Assembly: GCA_022820025.1 (NCBI GenBank)
Contig: JAJEGF010000011.1
Coordinates: 28,814-92,813 of the forward strand
Direction of reading: 5' to 3'
Length of the DNA: 64,000 nt
From: Chloroflexota bacterium
GTDB taxonomy: Bacteria; Chloroflexota; UBA11872
Shown: positions 43,864-53,648 of the stretch, in pieces
How positions within the stretch are numbered: position 1 is the first letter of the stretch
Layout: each line of letters opens with the position of its first letter
Notes under the pieces: generated by a model
The model's database searches: none
What the model was told of the DNA's origin: nothing
Seen by the model: the letters and a program-made list of their open reading frames with translations, nothing else
Translations under genes and position numbers: made by a program

Positions 43864-43946
43864 CGTGTGCTCCCTTGTGTGGCGGAGTCGCTGGCTAAAC
43901 CAACCCATTGTCGCATGCTCGCCGCCCCCAACAACAATGGCGGGCC

Positions 43947-46466
43947 TCAGCCGCAGTCTGCCCGCACCTCGACTGGCAGCTTGATCTCCCCGAACCACGA
44001 ATCCTCGACCATCCCCAGCGTGAGTAGATAAGCGCCCGGTCCGGACGGCGCCTCAACGCCCCCCTCGAAGGCCATTCCCGATCCCGTCCCGATTCCTGCC
44101 GCTCGCGGCGTTTGCACTTGCAGCAGCCGCCCTTCCAGGTCCTCCAGTCGTTGCAGGATGAAGCGGTCGTCCGCCGTCGACCAGCGAAACCCGAGCAAAT
44201 GATCCTGGCCCCACGGCTCGGCGCCAACATTCACCGCCTGCACCTGGGCCAGCGTGGTCGTTCCCGCGCGCAGGCAGGTCGGCAGCTTCAGGATGCGAAA
44301 CTCCGCGGCAAGGGCGGAGAGCGCGTCTTCACTAGAAGCGCGAACCTCGACGTCCATCGATGCCTCCGGTGCATCGTCAATCACCAGCCGCACCCGGTAT
44401 CGGCCGGGATCCGTAGGCGACCGAGTACTAATCAGCTCAAGCGCCGGAGCCATCGCTCCGGCGGCGATCACCGGCGGCAGCCGTAGCCGGACGTCCTTCC
44501 GAACAGTCTCGCCTCCCCCCGGCCGCTCCCAGACCAGGACGCCCGATGCGATCCCCCGGGGTGATGCGGGAACCCACGGCCGGTCGGCCGGGTTGGAAAA
44601 CGTGACCGAAAGGTCGACCGTGGCCTCCGGCGCTATGTTGGACGCCAATCCCAGCCGCAACCCGACATCGGTCAACGAACTGTTCGGCGGCGTGCTGGGC
44701 GGACTCATGTCGATGACAACGAACCGCTGCGTCTCGTGCGCCGCCGCCAACGGCTGCACGGTTCGAATGGTCGCCAGCCACGCCTCCGTCTGGTCCGGAG
44801 CCAGGTAGTCCCGATCCAACACGACCGTTCGAACGCCAAAGCCAACCAGCGCCTCCAGCACGTCCCGCCGGTTCCCGTCATCAGCCCAATACGTCATCCG
44901 TCCCAACTGCGACGTGCCGCGCGGCTCGTATCCCGAATACCCATCCACAATCGGCTGGCGCCCCCCGTTCAGCGTCCACAGGGCGCGCTCGACATTCCGA
45001 ACCTGGTGCTCGTGAATCCGTCCAACGTCCAATCCAAGTCGCTCGCCGGCCATTGGAATAAAGGCCACGGGCCCCCCCGGCGCCTCGGCCAGCGCCGCCT
45101 GCAGATTCCGGTCGTACGGAATCGGCGCCCCCGACGTTGGCACGCGAGCGAATTCCAATACGAGAAATCCAAATGCAGCCAATCCCACCGCCCCGGCTGC
45201 CCAACTCCCCAACCGCGGCCACCGCATCAGCCGGTCCAACGCAATGGCCCCGAGCAAAGCCATCGCCAGCACCATCCCAACGGCCAGGAACTGGGGATTC
45301 CGCATCGCGGCGAATCCCGGAACAAGCGCGTACGCGGCGGCAAAGGGCAGTCGTATGCCGGTCGCTTCGCCGTTCCACCAGAGTTCCGGCCCCAGCGTCA
45401 GGCCGAACATCAACAGCCCGCTGAACCCCAATCCAAGGACCACCGCCCGCAGCCGGGGCGTCGCGGCGCCGGCTGCCAGTCCCACGCACGCGAGTACCGC
45501 CGGTACCAGGGCCGGAAAGCTGACGCCGAATTCTTCAATGCGTTCGACAGCCGCCCGATACCAGTAATGCGAGCGCGCCGCCACCGGCAGGTAGTCCGGC
45601 AGTCGCGCGCTCAGCTGCCGGGCCTCGTCAATCGTTCGAACCTCCTGGTTGTCCATCCAGAAGCCGAGATAGCCGGCCAGCAGCGGAACGAACGGCAGGG
45701 CGCCAACCGCCGTGCCCGCGACCGCCTGCACCGCCAGCCGTCGGTCCACCGCCGGCAGGCGTCTGAAAGCCACCGCGGCGCCAATCAGCACAAGCAACGT
45801 GACCAGCGCGATAAATCCCAGGTACACGCCGGTCGCGAATTGGATGAACACGCAAACCCAGGCCCCGCTGAACGTCCACCAGGTCGGCCGCCGCAGAAAC
45901 GCGAACCAGAACGCCAGCGTCAGCGGCGTCCACCAGGCCATCAACAGGTGGTGGTATTGGAAAAACTCCTGCGAAATCGGCGCAAACCCAAACACAAACC
46001 CGGCCAGGACGGCCGGCGCCCACCGGCCCAGCAGAACCCAGGCCGCCGCCGCCGCGGCCGCCGCATTCAGGACCGGGCTGGCGATGGTGAGCACGTTGAT
46101 GCCCACTCCGGGCCCGAACAGCGTCGCCACCGGCACATACACCGGCAGTCCGCCCAGCAGCAGGTGCGTATAGAACACCGAATCGCCCATGCCGTAGTAC
46201 ATGAGGCCCTCAAAGAACCGCAGCGGCTCGCTGAACAGCGCCACCCGCGCCCACTCCATCGAATACAGGAACAGCACGTTGTCCTTGTGCCCCAGGTGAA
46301 ACTGGTCGCCCGGCAGCGGCGGCAGAGTGGCCAGGGCCGCCGCGATATACAGCGTCGCGGCGGCGGCCACCTGTACGGGCCACCTGATCCGCCGGTCGGC
46401 GAATAAGCTCAGCCCCGGCACGCGCTGCGTCGTGACTTGACTATTGGGCTCTGTGATGTGGTCCAT
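43947..46466 (-). CDS. large multi-pass membrane protein, GT-C/YfhO-like, with C-terminal beta domains
   Basis: About 839 residues from ATG 46466. The first 510 or so residues hold about 11-12 membrane helices, for example AAAATLYIAAALATL, VPVATLFGPGVGINVLTI, FIALVTLLVLIGAAVAF and VLAMALLGAIALDRL. The early loop with FEGLMYYGMGDSVFYTH and later MRNPQFLAVG resemble GT-C glycosyltransferase or YfhO-type membrane proteins. The last 250 residues look like two extracellular beta-sandwich domains (TVDLSVTFSNPADRPW; TTTLAQVQAVNVGAEPWGQD). Lipid-linked sugar transfer is possible but not shown. Same strand as, and 83 bp before, the selW-like gene. Confidence 0.65.
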   Translation of the reverse strand: MDHITEPNSQVTTQRVPGLSLFADRRIRWPVQVAAAATLYIAAALATLPPLPGDQFHLGHKDNVLFLYSMEWARVALFSEPLRFFEGLMYYGMGDSVFYTHLLLGGLPVYVPVATLFGPGVGINVLTIASPVLNAAAAAAAAWVLLGRWAPAVLAGFVFGFAPISQEFFQYHHLLMAWWTPLTLAFWFAFLRRPTWWTFSGAWVCVFIQFATGVYLGFIALVTLLVLIGAAVAFRRLPAVDRRLAVQAVAGTAVGALPFVPLLAGYLGFWMDNQEVRTIDEARQLSARLPDYLPVAARSHYWYRAAVERIEEFGVSFPALVPAVLACVGLAAGAATPRLRAVVLGLGFSGLLMFGLTLGPELWWNGEATGIRLPFAAAYALVPGFAAMRNPQFLAVGMVLAMALLGAIALDRLMRWPRLGSWAAGAVGLAAFGFLVLEFARVPTSGAPIPYDRNLQAALAEAPGGPVAFIPMAGERLGLDVGRIHEHQVRNVERALWTLNGGRQPIVDGYSGYEPRGTSQLGRMTYWADDGNRRDVLEALVGFGVRTVVLDRDYLAPDQTEAWLATIRTVQPLAAAHETQRFVVIDMSPPSTPPNSSLTDVGLRLGLASNIAPEATVDLSVTFSNPADRPWVPASPRGIASGVLVWERPGGGETVRKDVRLRLPPVIAAGAMAPALELISTRSPTDPGRYRVRLVIDDAPEASMDVEVRASSEDALSALAAEFRILKLPTCLRAGTTTLAQVQAVNVGAEPWGQDHLLGFRWSTADDRFILQRLEDLEGRLLQVQTPRAAGIGTGSGMAFEGGVEAPSGPGAYLLTLGMVEDSWFGEIKLPVEVRADCG

Positions 46467-46577
46467 GCCGCAGGGTATCCGCCAATCCCTGGCGACTCGC
46501 GCTGTTGCCACAGCCAGGGCACTGGCGCACAGTGAGGTGCGGTCCGCCTGGATTCGTAGAAATGTGGGGTTGAAGCA

Positions 46578-48014
46578 ATGAGCACTGATGTAACCCACCT
46601 CGGCTCGCGCAAACACCTCTTCATCGATCTCTCGCTCGCCGATCACACTTCCGGCGTCTCACTCGGCGTCAACCCGCCCCGCCTCGGCGGTATCGCCATC
46701 GGCCGCGACCGCGCCTGGGAACACCACATCCACTTCCAGAACACCGTCCTGGACGACAACGGCCTGGGCCGCTGCTGGTATCTCGCCTCCGTCATCCGCA
46801 GGGGCCTCGAGTCCGCGCGCTTTGGCTACGCCGAATCCGAGGACGGACGCCACTGGCGCAAACCCAACCTCGGCCTGGTCGAGCTCAACGGCCGCCGCGA
46901 CATGAACATCATCCCGCCCAAGCCCAAGCGCTCCAACGTCTTCATCGACCCCACGGCCCCGTCCTCCGAGCGATACAAGACCTTCGGCCTCAGCCTTGAG
47001 GACGATCCCGGAGACGTCGGCTACGGCGTCTTCGCCTCGCCCGACGGCTACGTCTTTCGCGAACTCGGCTGCAACGGCATCCGGCGCGCCGGCGACACCC
47101 AGAACATGGCCTTCTGGGACGACCGCATCGGACGCTACGTCGCCTACTTCCGCGGCTTCTCCCACCATCCCGATGGCCGCCGCCGCCGCGCCGTGGCCCG
47201 CTGGGAAACCGACGACCTCACCAGCCGTGAGGGCTGGGACCTGTCGAACGAGGAGAGCGACCGCCACATCATCGAGCAGTTGCCCATCGTCATCGCCTGC
47301 GACGACGACGATCCGCCCGACATGGACATCTACACCCCGTCCGTCGTCAAGTACCCCGGCGCCGACGACGTCTACCTGGCCACCATGTCCATGTACCACC
47401 ACTTCACGCCCGACGAGATGGACGATGTCGATCCGCCCCGCAACGACGGCCTCATGGACATCCAGCTGGCCGTCAGTCGCGACGGCATCTCCTGGGACCG
47501 CCCCGACCGCCGGCCCTACGTCGGCATCGATGCCGAAGGCCCCGGCCAGCGCATGTGCTACGCCGTCCAGGGCCTCCTCGTCCGCGGCGACACCGTGCTC
47601 CAGTACCACACCGCCTACGACCAATCCCACGGCCACAAGCGCCAGAACAACCCCGGCGGCGTCATTCGCTGGACCGAGCAGCGCCTCGACGGCTTCGTCA
47701 GCGCCAACTTCCCCTACACCGGCGGCGAACTCGTCACCCGTCCGCTCACCCTCGATGGCTCCACTCTGGAACTCAACGTCGACGCCTCCGCGTCCGGCGA
47801 GGGCCGGGTCGAAATCCAGGACGCCGAAGGTCGGCCCCTGCCCGGACGCACCCTCGCCGACTGCGACCGCATCCTCGGCAACTACCTCCGCCACCCAGTC
47901 TCCTGGGGCGGCGACACCAACCTCGGCGTCCCGCCCGGCGCCCCCATCCGCCTCCGCTTCACCCTCCGCGGCGCCCGCCTCTTCGCCCTGCAATTCACCG
48001 GAGCAAGCGTCTAG
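46578..48014 (+). CDS. five-bladed beta-propeller protein (propeller 4)
   Basis: 478 residues. N-terminus THLGSRKHLFIDLSLADHT matches the FLDLDDV opening of its paralogs. Blades: WYLASVIRRGLESARFGY, AESEDGRHWRKPNLGLVELN, VSRDGISWDRP. C-terminal module: GEGRVEIQDAEGRPLPGRTL, ADCDRILG, LRFTLRGARLFALQF. Codons are almost all C-ending, which also keeps long antisense frames open. It is divergent from the membrane protein gene (111 bp apart) and stands alone. Confidence 0.72.
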   Translation: MSTDVTHLGSRKHLFIDLSLADHTSGVSLGVNPPRLGGIAIGRDRAWEHHIHFQNTVLDDNGLGRCWYLASVIRRGLESARFGYAESEDGRHWRKPNLGLVELNGRRDMNIIPPKPKRSNVFIDPTAPSSERYKTFGLSLEDDPGDVGYGVFASPDGYVFRELGCNGIRRAGDTQNMAFWDDRIGRYVAYFRGFSHHPDGRRRRAVARWETDDLTSREGWDLSNEESDRHIIEQLPIVIACDDDDPPDMDIYTPSVVKYPGADDVYLATMSMYHHFTPDEMDDVDPPRNDGLMDIQLAVSRDGISWDRPDRRPYVGIDAEGPGQRMCYAVQGLLVRGDTVLQYHTAYDQSHGHKRQNNPGGVIRWTEQRLDGFVSANFPYTGGELVTRPLTLDGSTLELNVDASASGEGRVEIQDAEGRPLPGRTLADCDRILGNYLRHPVSWGGDTNLGVPPGAPIRLRFTLRGARLFALQFTGASV

Positions 48015-48215
48015 CTGGCTGGTGTGGCTCTGCTCCGAACGACCCTGCGCCGTCGCGCCGCGAGATCGAGTCAGTGGCTCCACCGCCCGGCTCGCTGAGC
48101 TACGACGCTCCCCGGGTTAATCGAGTTCTGGATTCCTCGTAGTCAGCCTGGCCAGTGAACCATCTGCCCAGTGGCGTGCATTGGGACCGTTCAGCTGGAC
48201 TCGGCGACACCGGCG

Positions 48216-48635
48216 CTATGGGCAAGCAAATCGGGTCAGGATGACTCCCATCAGGGCACGGTCTGCCAGCACCTCGGCAAATCGCTCTCGGCCCTCGTCA
48301 GTGCGGTAATCGGGCGGCGGAGATGTCCTGACTGAACCGTCCCGATTCAGGTACAGGTGGGACCCGGAATCCAGGTCGGTCAGAATCACGGAGGCGACAA
48401 ATTCGGCGGGCGGAACAGGCCGGCAATGCGGCGCGTGCCACACGTGGATATCGCCATCGACCACCCGCGTGTTGTAGCCGAAGTCCGTCGGAGTCTGGAC
48501 TCGTCGCTCGTCCAGGGTCGGTGTCGGCGGTGGAGGCGGACGAGGAGGTGGTGTCTCGCCACACCCACTGACCGTCAGCGGCAACAGGCTGGCGGCCAGC
48601 ACGACAACAATCCACATGCGACGGCGCGACTTCAT
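48216..48635 (-). CDS. Pro-rich lipoprotein of unknown function
   Basis: 139 residues from ATG 48635. Signal KSRRRMWIVVVLAASLLPLT with lipobox VSGCGE, a PPPRPPPPPTPTLDE linker that spans the cell-surface zone, then an unrecognised domain of about 100 residues with YNTRVVDGDIHVWHAPHCRP. It is 76 bp after the MFS transporter gene on the same strand and may be expressed with it. Confidence 0.7.
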   Translation of the reverse strand: MKSRRRMWIVVVLAASLLPLTVSGCGETPPPRPPPPPTPTLDERRVQTPTDFGYNTRVVDGDIHVWHAPHCRPVPPAEFVASVILTDLDSGSHLYLNRDGSVRTSPPPDYRTDEGRERFAEVLADRALMGVILTRFACP

Positions 48636-48711
48636 GACCGTCCTGCGCGGCTCCACCCCGGTCTCGGGTTCCTCGTCGCGACGTGCCTCAGTAGTCCGCG
48701 GACCAGTCCGT

Positions 48712-50316
48712 TCACGCGCCCGGACCCGGCCCACGCCCCCGTAGCGGCACCTCCCGCAGAAAAATCGTCACCACAAAGGCAATCCCCAACGCCGCCGCCA
48801 CCACCACGAAAACCGAGCTAATCGCCGACGCCAGCGTCTCCCGCAGCGCGCCAAGCAACTCGTCCAAAACTGCCGCACCCTGCGGCCCCCGCTCGGCAAT
48901 CCCGGCCCGCAACGCCTCCAGCGCCTGCGGATTCACCAGTGCCTGTGGGTTCTCCTCCATCTGCGCCAGCTGCTCCGCCGGCACCGCCTGCCGGATGGCT
49001 GGAGGCAGCGCCTCCTGCAGTCCCGCCGCAAACCGGTTCGCCATGAACGATCCCAGCACCGCCAGCCCCAGCGCCCCGCCGATCGACCTGTAGAACTGCG
49101 TCGCCGACGTCACCGCCCCCAACTGGCCCATCGGCGCGGCGTTCTGCACCGCGATCGTGAAGCTCGGGAACGTCATCCCCAGCCCCAGCCCCGTCACCAT
49201 GATGCTGGCCACCGCCTGCCCGAACGACGTGTCGGCCGTCATTCGCGAGATCATCACCATGCCCCCGGCCATGACCCCGATCCCCATCAGCCCTTGCAGC
49301 CGGTAATGCCCGCCCAGCCGCGACAGCGCCTGGCCCGACAGCGTGGCGGCCACCACCATGCTCATCATCATCGGCGTCATGAAGGAGCCGCTGCTCGTGG
49401 CCGAAGCCCCCAGCACACCCTGGAAAAACAGCGGGATGAAGATGATCGACCCGAACATCGCGAACCCCGTGATGAACACGGCCACCAGTGAGATGCTCAC
49501 CACCCGGTTCGTGTAGATCCCCAGCGGCATGATCGGATCCGCCGCCCGCCGCTCCACCGCGACGAAGATCACCGTCATCACCGCCGCGAACACCAGGATC
49601 CCCACGATTTGCAGCGATACCCACTCGTACTGCACCCCGCCCAGCGACAGCCCGATCAGCAGCGGCACCACCACCAGCACCAGCAGCGCCATCCCTGCGT
49701 AGTCCAGCCGATAGCTGCGCTTCTCGGGCCGCGTGTTCGGGAAAAACCGGATAAACAGCGCGATCACCGGCAGCCCCAGCGGCACATTCACGTAGAACAC
49801 CCAGTTCCACGACAGCGTGTCGGTGATGAACCCGCCCAGCGTCGGACCGATCACCGACGACAGCCCGAACACCGACGCCACGATCCCCTGGTACTTGCCG
49901 CGCTCCGCCGGCGGAAACAGGTCGCCCACGGTCGTGAACGACAGTGCCATCATGCTGCCCCCGCCAATGCCCTGGATGGCCCGGAAGGCGATCAGCTGAT
50001 CCATCGTCTGGCTCACCCCCGCCAGCACCGACCCCACCAGGAACACCGCGATTCCGCCCAGGAAAAACGCCTTGCGGCCATACAGGTCCGACAGCCGCCC
50101 CACGATCGGAACCGTCGTCGTCGAAGCCACCAGGTACGCCGTCGTCACCCACGTAAACCGGTCAAACCCGCCCAGGTCCGCAATGATCCGCGGCATCGCC
50201 GTGCTCACCACCGTCTGATCCAGCGACGCCAGGAAAATCGCCAGCATCAACCCGCCCATCGTCAACACCACCTGCCGCCGCGGCAGCGGCGCGGGCGCCG
50301 CAGGGTTGCTTGCCAT
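48712..50316 (-). CDS. MFS transporter, DHA2 (EmrB/QacA) family, 14 helices
   Basis: 534 residues. Motif D1 FLASLDQTVVSTAMPRI in helix 1, motif A VGRLSDLYGRKAFFLGG, and motif C GPTLGGFITDTLSWNWVF identify a DHA2 proton-driven drug or metabolite exporter. About 14 helices fit. A long soluble loop near the C-terminus (QMEENPQALVNPQALEALRA) precedes the last helix. No regulator is adjacent. Substrate unknown. Confidence 0.9.
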   Translation of the reverse strand: MASNPAAPAPLPRRQVVLTMGGLMLAIFLASLDQTVVSTAMPRIIADLGGFDRFTWVTTAYLVASTTTVPIVGRLSDLYGRKAFFLGGIAVFLVGSVLAGVSQTMDQLIAFRAIQGIGGGSMMALSFTTVGDLFPPAERGKYQGIVASVFGLSSVIGPTLGGFITDTLSWNWVFYVNVPLGLPVIALFIRFFPNTRPEKRSYRLDYAGMALLVLVVVPLLIGLSLGGVQYEWVSLQIVGILVFAAVMTVIFVAVERRAADPIMPLGIYTNRVVSISLVAVFITGFAMFGSIIFIPLFFQGVLGASATSSGSFMTPMMMSMVVAATLSGQALSRLGGHYRLQGLMGIGVMAGGMVMISRMTADTSFGQAVASIMVTGLGLGMTFPSFTIAVQNAAPMGQLGAVTSATQFYRSIGGALGLAVLGSFMANRFAAGLQEALPPAIRQAVPAEQLAQMEENPQALVNPQALEALRAGIAERGPQGAAVLDELLGALRETLASAISSVFVVVAAALGIAFVVTIFLREVPLRGRGPGPGA

Positions 50317-50448
50317 CAGCCTGTCCGCACCGTAGGGCTCACCTGGATCAAGTCACCATAGTCCGGCCGTCTCCGGTCGGGTACGCGACGAGCGAGAAGT
50401 CCATGCCTGGCTTCAACATCAGTCCCGGCATGGCGAGAGAGACGGATG

Positions 50449-52164
50449 CTACCGACCCCATGCCCGCGTGGTATATCGCAGTGCCCAAGAACCTATAAGC
50501 CCTTCCTGCGGACGAACCCAGGGCAGCTTCGGCAGGGCGGCCATGAACTCGGCGCGCGGAAGTTGCAGATCGCCGACTGGTACGTCGATCACAACCGGGG
50601 CATCACTCGCAAGCGCGCGTGGAAGCAGGTCTTTCAGGTCCTGCGGATCGTCCGCCCGCATCCCCACCGCTCCAAACGACTCCGTAAACGCCACGAAGTC
50701 GGGATTATGCAGGCCGGTCTCGTAATCGCCTTCAAAGAACTCTTCTAGGTCGCGGGCGACGTTCCCGTAGGCGTCGTCTCGAAAGACAATGCTGGTGACG
50801 TTGATGCCGTACCGCACGGCCGTGGCCAGTTCCACCGCGTTGAACAGGAATCCGCCGTCCCCGTTGACGGAGATCACCGGGCGCCCGGGATGCGCCACCT
50901 TTGCCCCCAGCGCCGTGGGAAATCCGAAGCCGAGGTTGAACGAGTAGCCGGAGTCGATAAACGTCTTCGGCTCGTGCACCTGGTAGTGCGTTCGGGCGTA
51001 GTAGCCGAACTGCGTGACGTCCCACACGATGTGGGTGTCCTCGGGAACGCTGCGTTGCATGGTCTCCAGGATCGGGTAGTGCGGTTCCTTCAGGTGGATG
51101 TCCCGGTAGGCAATCAGCCGTCGCGCGGCCACGACGGCCTCGACGGGTGACGGTCGGTCCCCGGCGTTGGCTGCGTTGAGCAGGGGAAGCAGTGCCTCGA
51201 TGGTGGCTCTGGCGTCGCCGTGCAGCGGGCACGTGTTGGCCTGAACTCGCGTGAGCTCCGCCTCATCGATGTTGATATTGATCAGCGTGGAGGCCTCGCC
51301 CGCCGGATTACCCAGGGAAAAGCGCGTGCCAATGCCGATGATCAGGTCGGCCGCTTCCATCACCTCGAAGAGTTGGTTCATCTGGTCGAACTCGCCGTGG
51401 TGCGCAAAGCACGAGCCGTAGGCGAGCGGGTGCCGATCGGGAATGGTGCCCTTGCCGCCGCAAGACGTCACGACTGGGATGTTCGTGGCTTCGGCCAGGC
51501 GCACCAGCGCCGCTTCGGCGTCTGAGCGCGCCACGCCGCCACCCGCGTAGATGACGGGGAGCCGGGACTCCGCAATCAGCCGCGCGGCTTCACGCAGGTG
51601 TTCGTGGCTCGGGACGATCCGCGGCGCCGGCGCCGGGTCTTGCAGCGTCACCTCGTCACGCTCGACCCCGGCCTCGGGCGGAATCTCGATCAGCACTGGA
51701 TACGGCCGGCCGCTTCGCATCTGGCGAAAGGCCTCCGTCACCACCGCCGGAATCTCCTGCGGCGCGAGGGCTGCATGGCGCCATTTGGTGACCGCGCCCA
51801 CGATGTCCGCCTGCCCCAGGACCTCGTGATACGTGCCGAAGCCGCCGCCGATCTGTGCCCGCGGGATCTGCCCCGCAATCGCCAGGACCGGCGAGGAGCG
51901 CGCGTAGGCGGTGGCCAGGCCGCTGGCCGCGTTGTACACCCCCGCGCCCGGCACCACCAGCACCACCCCCGGCTTGCCGCTCACTCGCGCGTAACCGTCG
52001 GCCATGTGGGCCGCGGCCTGCTCGTGCCGCGTCGTGATCATCCGGATGCCGGGATGGTCCCGCAGCGCCGCGATGATTCCGGACATGTGAATGCCCGGAA
52101 TCCCGAACACCACGTCCACGCCTTCCCGCACCAGGGAATGGACCAGGGCCTCCCCGCCGCTCAT
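50449..52164 (-). CDS. acetolactate synthase-like thiamine diphosphate enzyme
   Basis: 571 residues from ATG 52164 (MSGGEALVHSLVREGVDVVF). Activating Glu in TRHEQAAAHMADGYARVSGK (about residue 45), central-domain LPVIYAGGGVARSDAEAA, and ThDP motif NGDGGFLFNAVELATAVRYG ending in FRDDAYGNV, where the usual NN is DD. The frame remains open far upstream, but that part overlaps propeller 5 in another frame and is not coding. It is last in an operon after two propellers (23-bp gap), so its substrate probably derives from their sugar product. Confidence 0.86.
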   Translation of the reverse strand: MSGGEALVHSLVREGVDVVFGIPGIHMSGIIAALRDHPGIRMITTRHEQAAAHMADGYARVSGKPGVVLVVPGAGVYNAASGLATAYARSSPVLAIAGQIPRAQIGGGFGTYHEVLGQADIVGAVTKWRHAALAPQEIPAVVTEAFRQMRSGRPYPVLIEIPPEAGVERDEVTLQDPAPAPRIVPSHEHLREAARLIAESRLPVIYAGGGVARSDAEAALVRLAEATNIPVVTSCGGKGTIPDRHPLAYGSCFAHHGEFDQMNQLFEVMEAADLIIGIGTRFSLGNPAGEASTLININIDEAELTRVQANTCPLHGDARATIEALLPLLNAANAGDRPSPVEAVVAARRLIAYRDIHLKEPHYPILETMQRSVPEDTHIVWDVTQFGYYARTHYQVHEPKTFIDSGYSFNLGFGFPTALGAKVAHPGRPVISVNGDGGFLFNAVELATAVRYGINVTSIVFRDDAYGNVARDLEEFFEGDYETGLHNPDFVAFTESFGAVGMRADDPQDLKDLLPRALASDAPVVIDVPVGDLQLPRAEFMAALPKLPWVRPQEGLIGSWALRYTTRAWGR

Positions 52165-52187
52165 TCTCGGCACCGGGGACCCGCCGA

Positions 52188-53630
52188 TCAGCCGCCGAAG
52201 TTCAGCGCATGCAGCCGAACCGCGCCGCAGAAGTGAATCCGCAGCCGAACCGCATCCGTCCCCAGCTCGTCCCACCGCCGCTCGGCCCAGGTCACCGGCT
52301 CCCGTAGGCCATCGCGGCACACGGGCCGGCAATCGTCGCGGCTGAACCCTGCCAGCGGCTCGTCGCCCTCCGCCGGCAGCACTTCCACTTCCACCCAGCT
52401 CCGCAACGGCTGCCCATCGCTGACGTTCAGCGAGAGCCGGTCGCCGCGCTCTTCCGCCGGGAACGGCCGCGTCACTGCAAACCCCGGCGTCTCCCGGTCC
52501 ACCGACTCCAGGCACGTAAACCGGTCCACCCCCAGCGTCGCCAGCCCCATCTGGGACATTCGAATCGCCCCGGTGTTCCGCCAGTGCGAGTCGTCCGGGA
52601 TATTTCCCCCCGGCCAACTGGTCCAGGCTTCGTCGTTGCCGCAGTAATACAGGTACAGCCGGTCGTTGTGCTCCACAAGCTTGTCGGCGATCACCAGCGA
52701 CGCGCTGTCCCAGTCGCCTCGCGGCCCGCGCCGGATCAGCGGCTGGTGCGGCTGCACCCGGCTGAAGTGCTCCCCGTCCCGGCTCGTCGCCAGCCGAATG
52801 TCCGCGCAGTACATCCCGAACCGCCCGGTGCCGTTCGGCACGTACCAGCCGTACTCGTACGGCATCACGTACTGCCCGGCATACGCCGCCAGCATCAGGT
52901 AATGGTTCTCCTGCTCCATCCCGTCGTTGGGATGCAGCACGGGGTTGTGCGCGCTCGCCGTCAGGTGCTCCATGTCCGGCCCGAACGCCAGGTACTTCAC
53001 CCGCACCCGCTCCGGCCCACCTTTGTTGTTCGGCAGCACCCCCTGCCAGATCATCTTCCAGCGCCGGCTGGGATCGGTCTCCTGCTCGTCCTTGATCAGC
53101 GCCACGATGTCCGGCGCCCCCCCGTCCCACTCCGGCAGGTCGATTCGCGCTCCCTCGGTCCAATGGATTCCGTCCGCCGAGTACCCGGCTCGAATCTTCC
53201 GCTCCAGCGGAGGCCCCTTCACGATCATCTTGTAGCGCCGCGCCGGGTCGTCCTCCTCCAGGTCCTTCACCACCGGACCCCAGCCCCGCATGCAGATGTT
53301 GTTGTCGCTGCGCCCCCGGTACTCGTGCAGACCTAGCTTGGGCTTCTCCCAGTGAACCCCGTCCTCGCTGACCGCATACCCCGTGTTCCACCAGCGCTCC
53401 ACGCTCACGTCCGAGCCCGCGTACCAGCTCTTGAACAGGCGCTCCTCCTCGTCGTAGAGCACCGTCCGCCCCTCCCACGGACGCGCCTGCAACGAGTCCC
53501 ACTCGTGGTGATCGCCTAATGGCAGCACCGGGTTGTTCGGATGCTTCTCCGCCTCGCAAACCGCATGAACCACGTTATGCCGCGACTCCACGTCATCCAG
53601 GTCCAGGAAGAGCAGGCGACGCTCACTCAT
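52188..53630 (-). CDS. five-bladed beta-propeller protein (propeller 5)
   Basis: 480 residues. Opens MSERRLLFLDLDDVESRHNV. Blade motifs NPVLPLGDHHEWDSL, TVLYDEEERLFKSWYAGSD, YAVSEDGVHWEKPKLGL, AGYSADGIHWTEGA. C-terminal module VEVEVLPAEGDEPLAGFSRD, DCRPV, VRLRIHFCGAVRLHAL. No signal peptide. Closest relative in the window is propeller 6, 18 bp upstream in the same operon. Confidence 0.75.
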   Translation of the reverse strand: MSERRLLFLDLDDVESRHNVVHAVCEAEKHPNNPVLPLGDHHEWDSLQARPWEGRTVLYDEEERLFKSWYAGSDVSVERWWNTGYAVSEDGVHWEKPKLGLHEYRGRSDNNICMRGWGPVVKDLEEDDPARRYKMIVKGPPLERKIRAGYSADGIHWTEGARIDLPEWDGGAPDIVALIKDEQETDPSRRWKMIWQGVLPNNKGGPERVRVKYLAFGPDMEHLTASAHNPVLHPNDGMEQENHYLMLAAYAGQYVMPYEYGWYVPNGTGRFGMYCADIRLATSRDGEHFSRVQPHQPLIRRGPRGDWDSASLVIADKLVEHNDRLYLYYCGNDEAWTSWPGGNIPDDSHWRNTGAIRMSQMGLATLGVDRFTCLESVDRETPGFAVTRPFPAEERGDRLSLNVSDGQPLRSWVEVEVLPAEGDEPLAGFSRDDCRPVCRDGLREPVTWAERRWDELGTDAVRLRIHFCGAVRLHALNFGG

Positions 53631-53648
53631 GCCGGCATCCCCAATCCA

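Noticed and set aside
44736..46406. 556-residue forward frame opposite the membrane protein
   Set aside because: Arg/Gln/Pro-rich low-complexity product; the reverse frame has clear membrane helices and domains.
46659..48083. Long antisense frame (474 residues) opposite propeller 4
   Set aside because: It results from near-total C use in third codon positions of the sense gene; composition is Val/Ala/Gly/Asp-rich without any motif.
50449..53559. A single 1036-residue reading frame suggesting a fusion protein
   Set aside because: Only the part from 52164 down resembles a ThDP enzyme; the upstream part is an Arg/Gly/Ala-rich out-of-frame reading of the propeller 5 gene.
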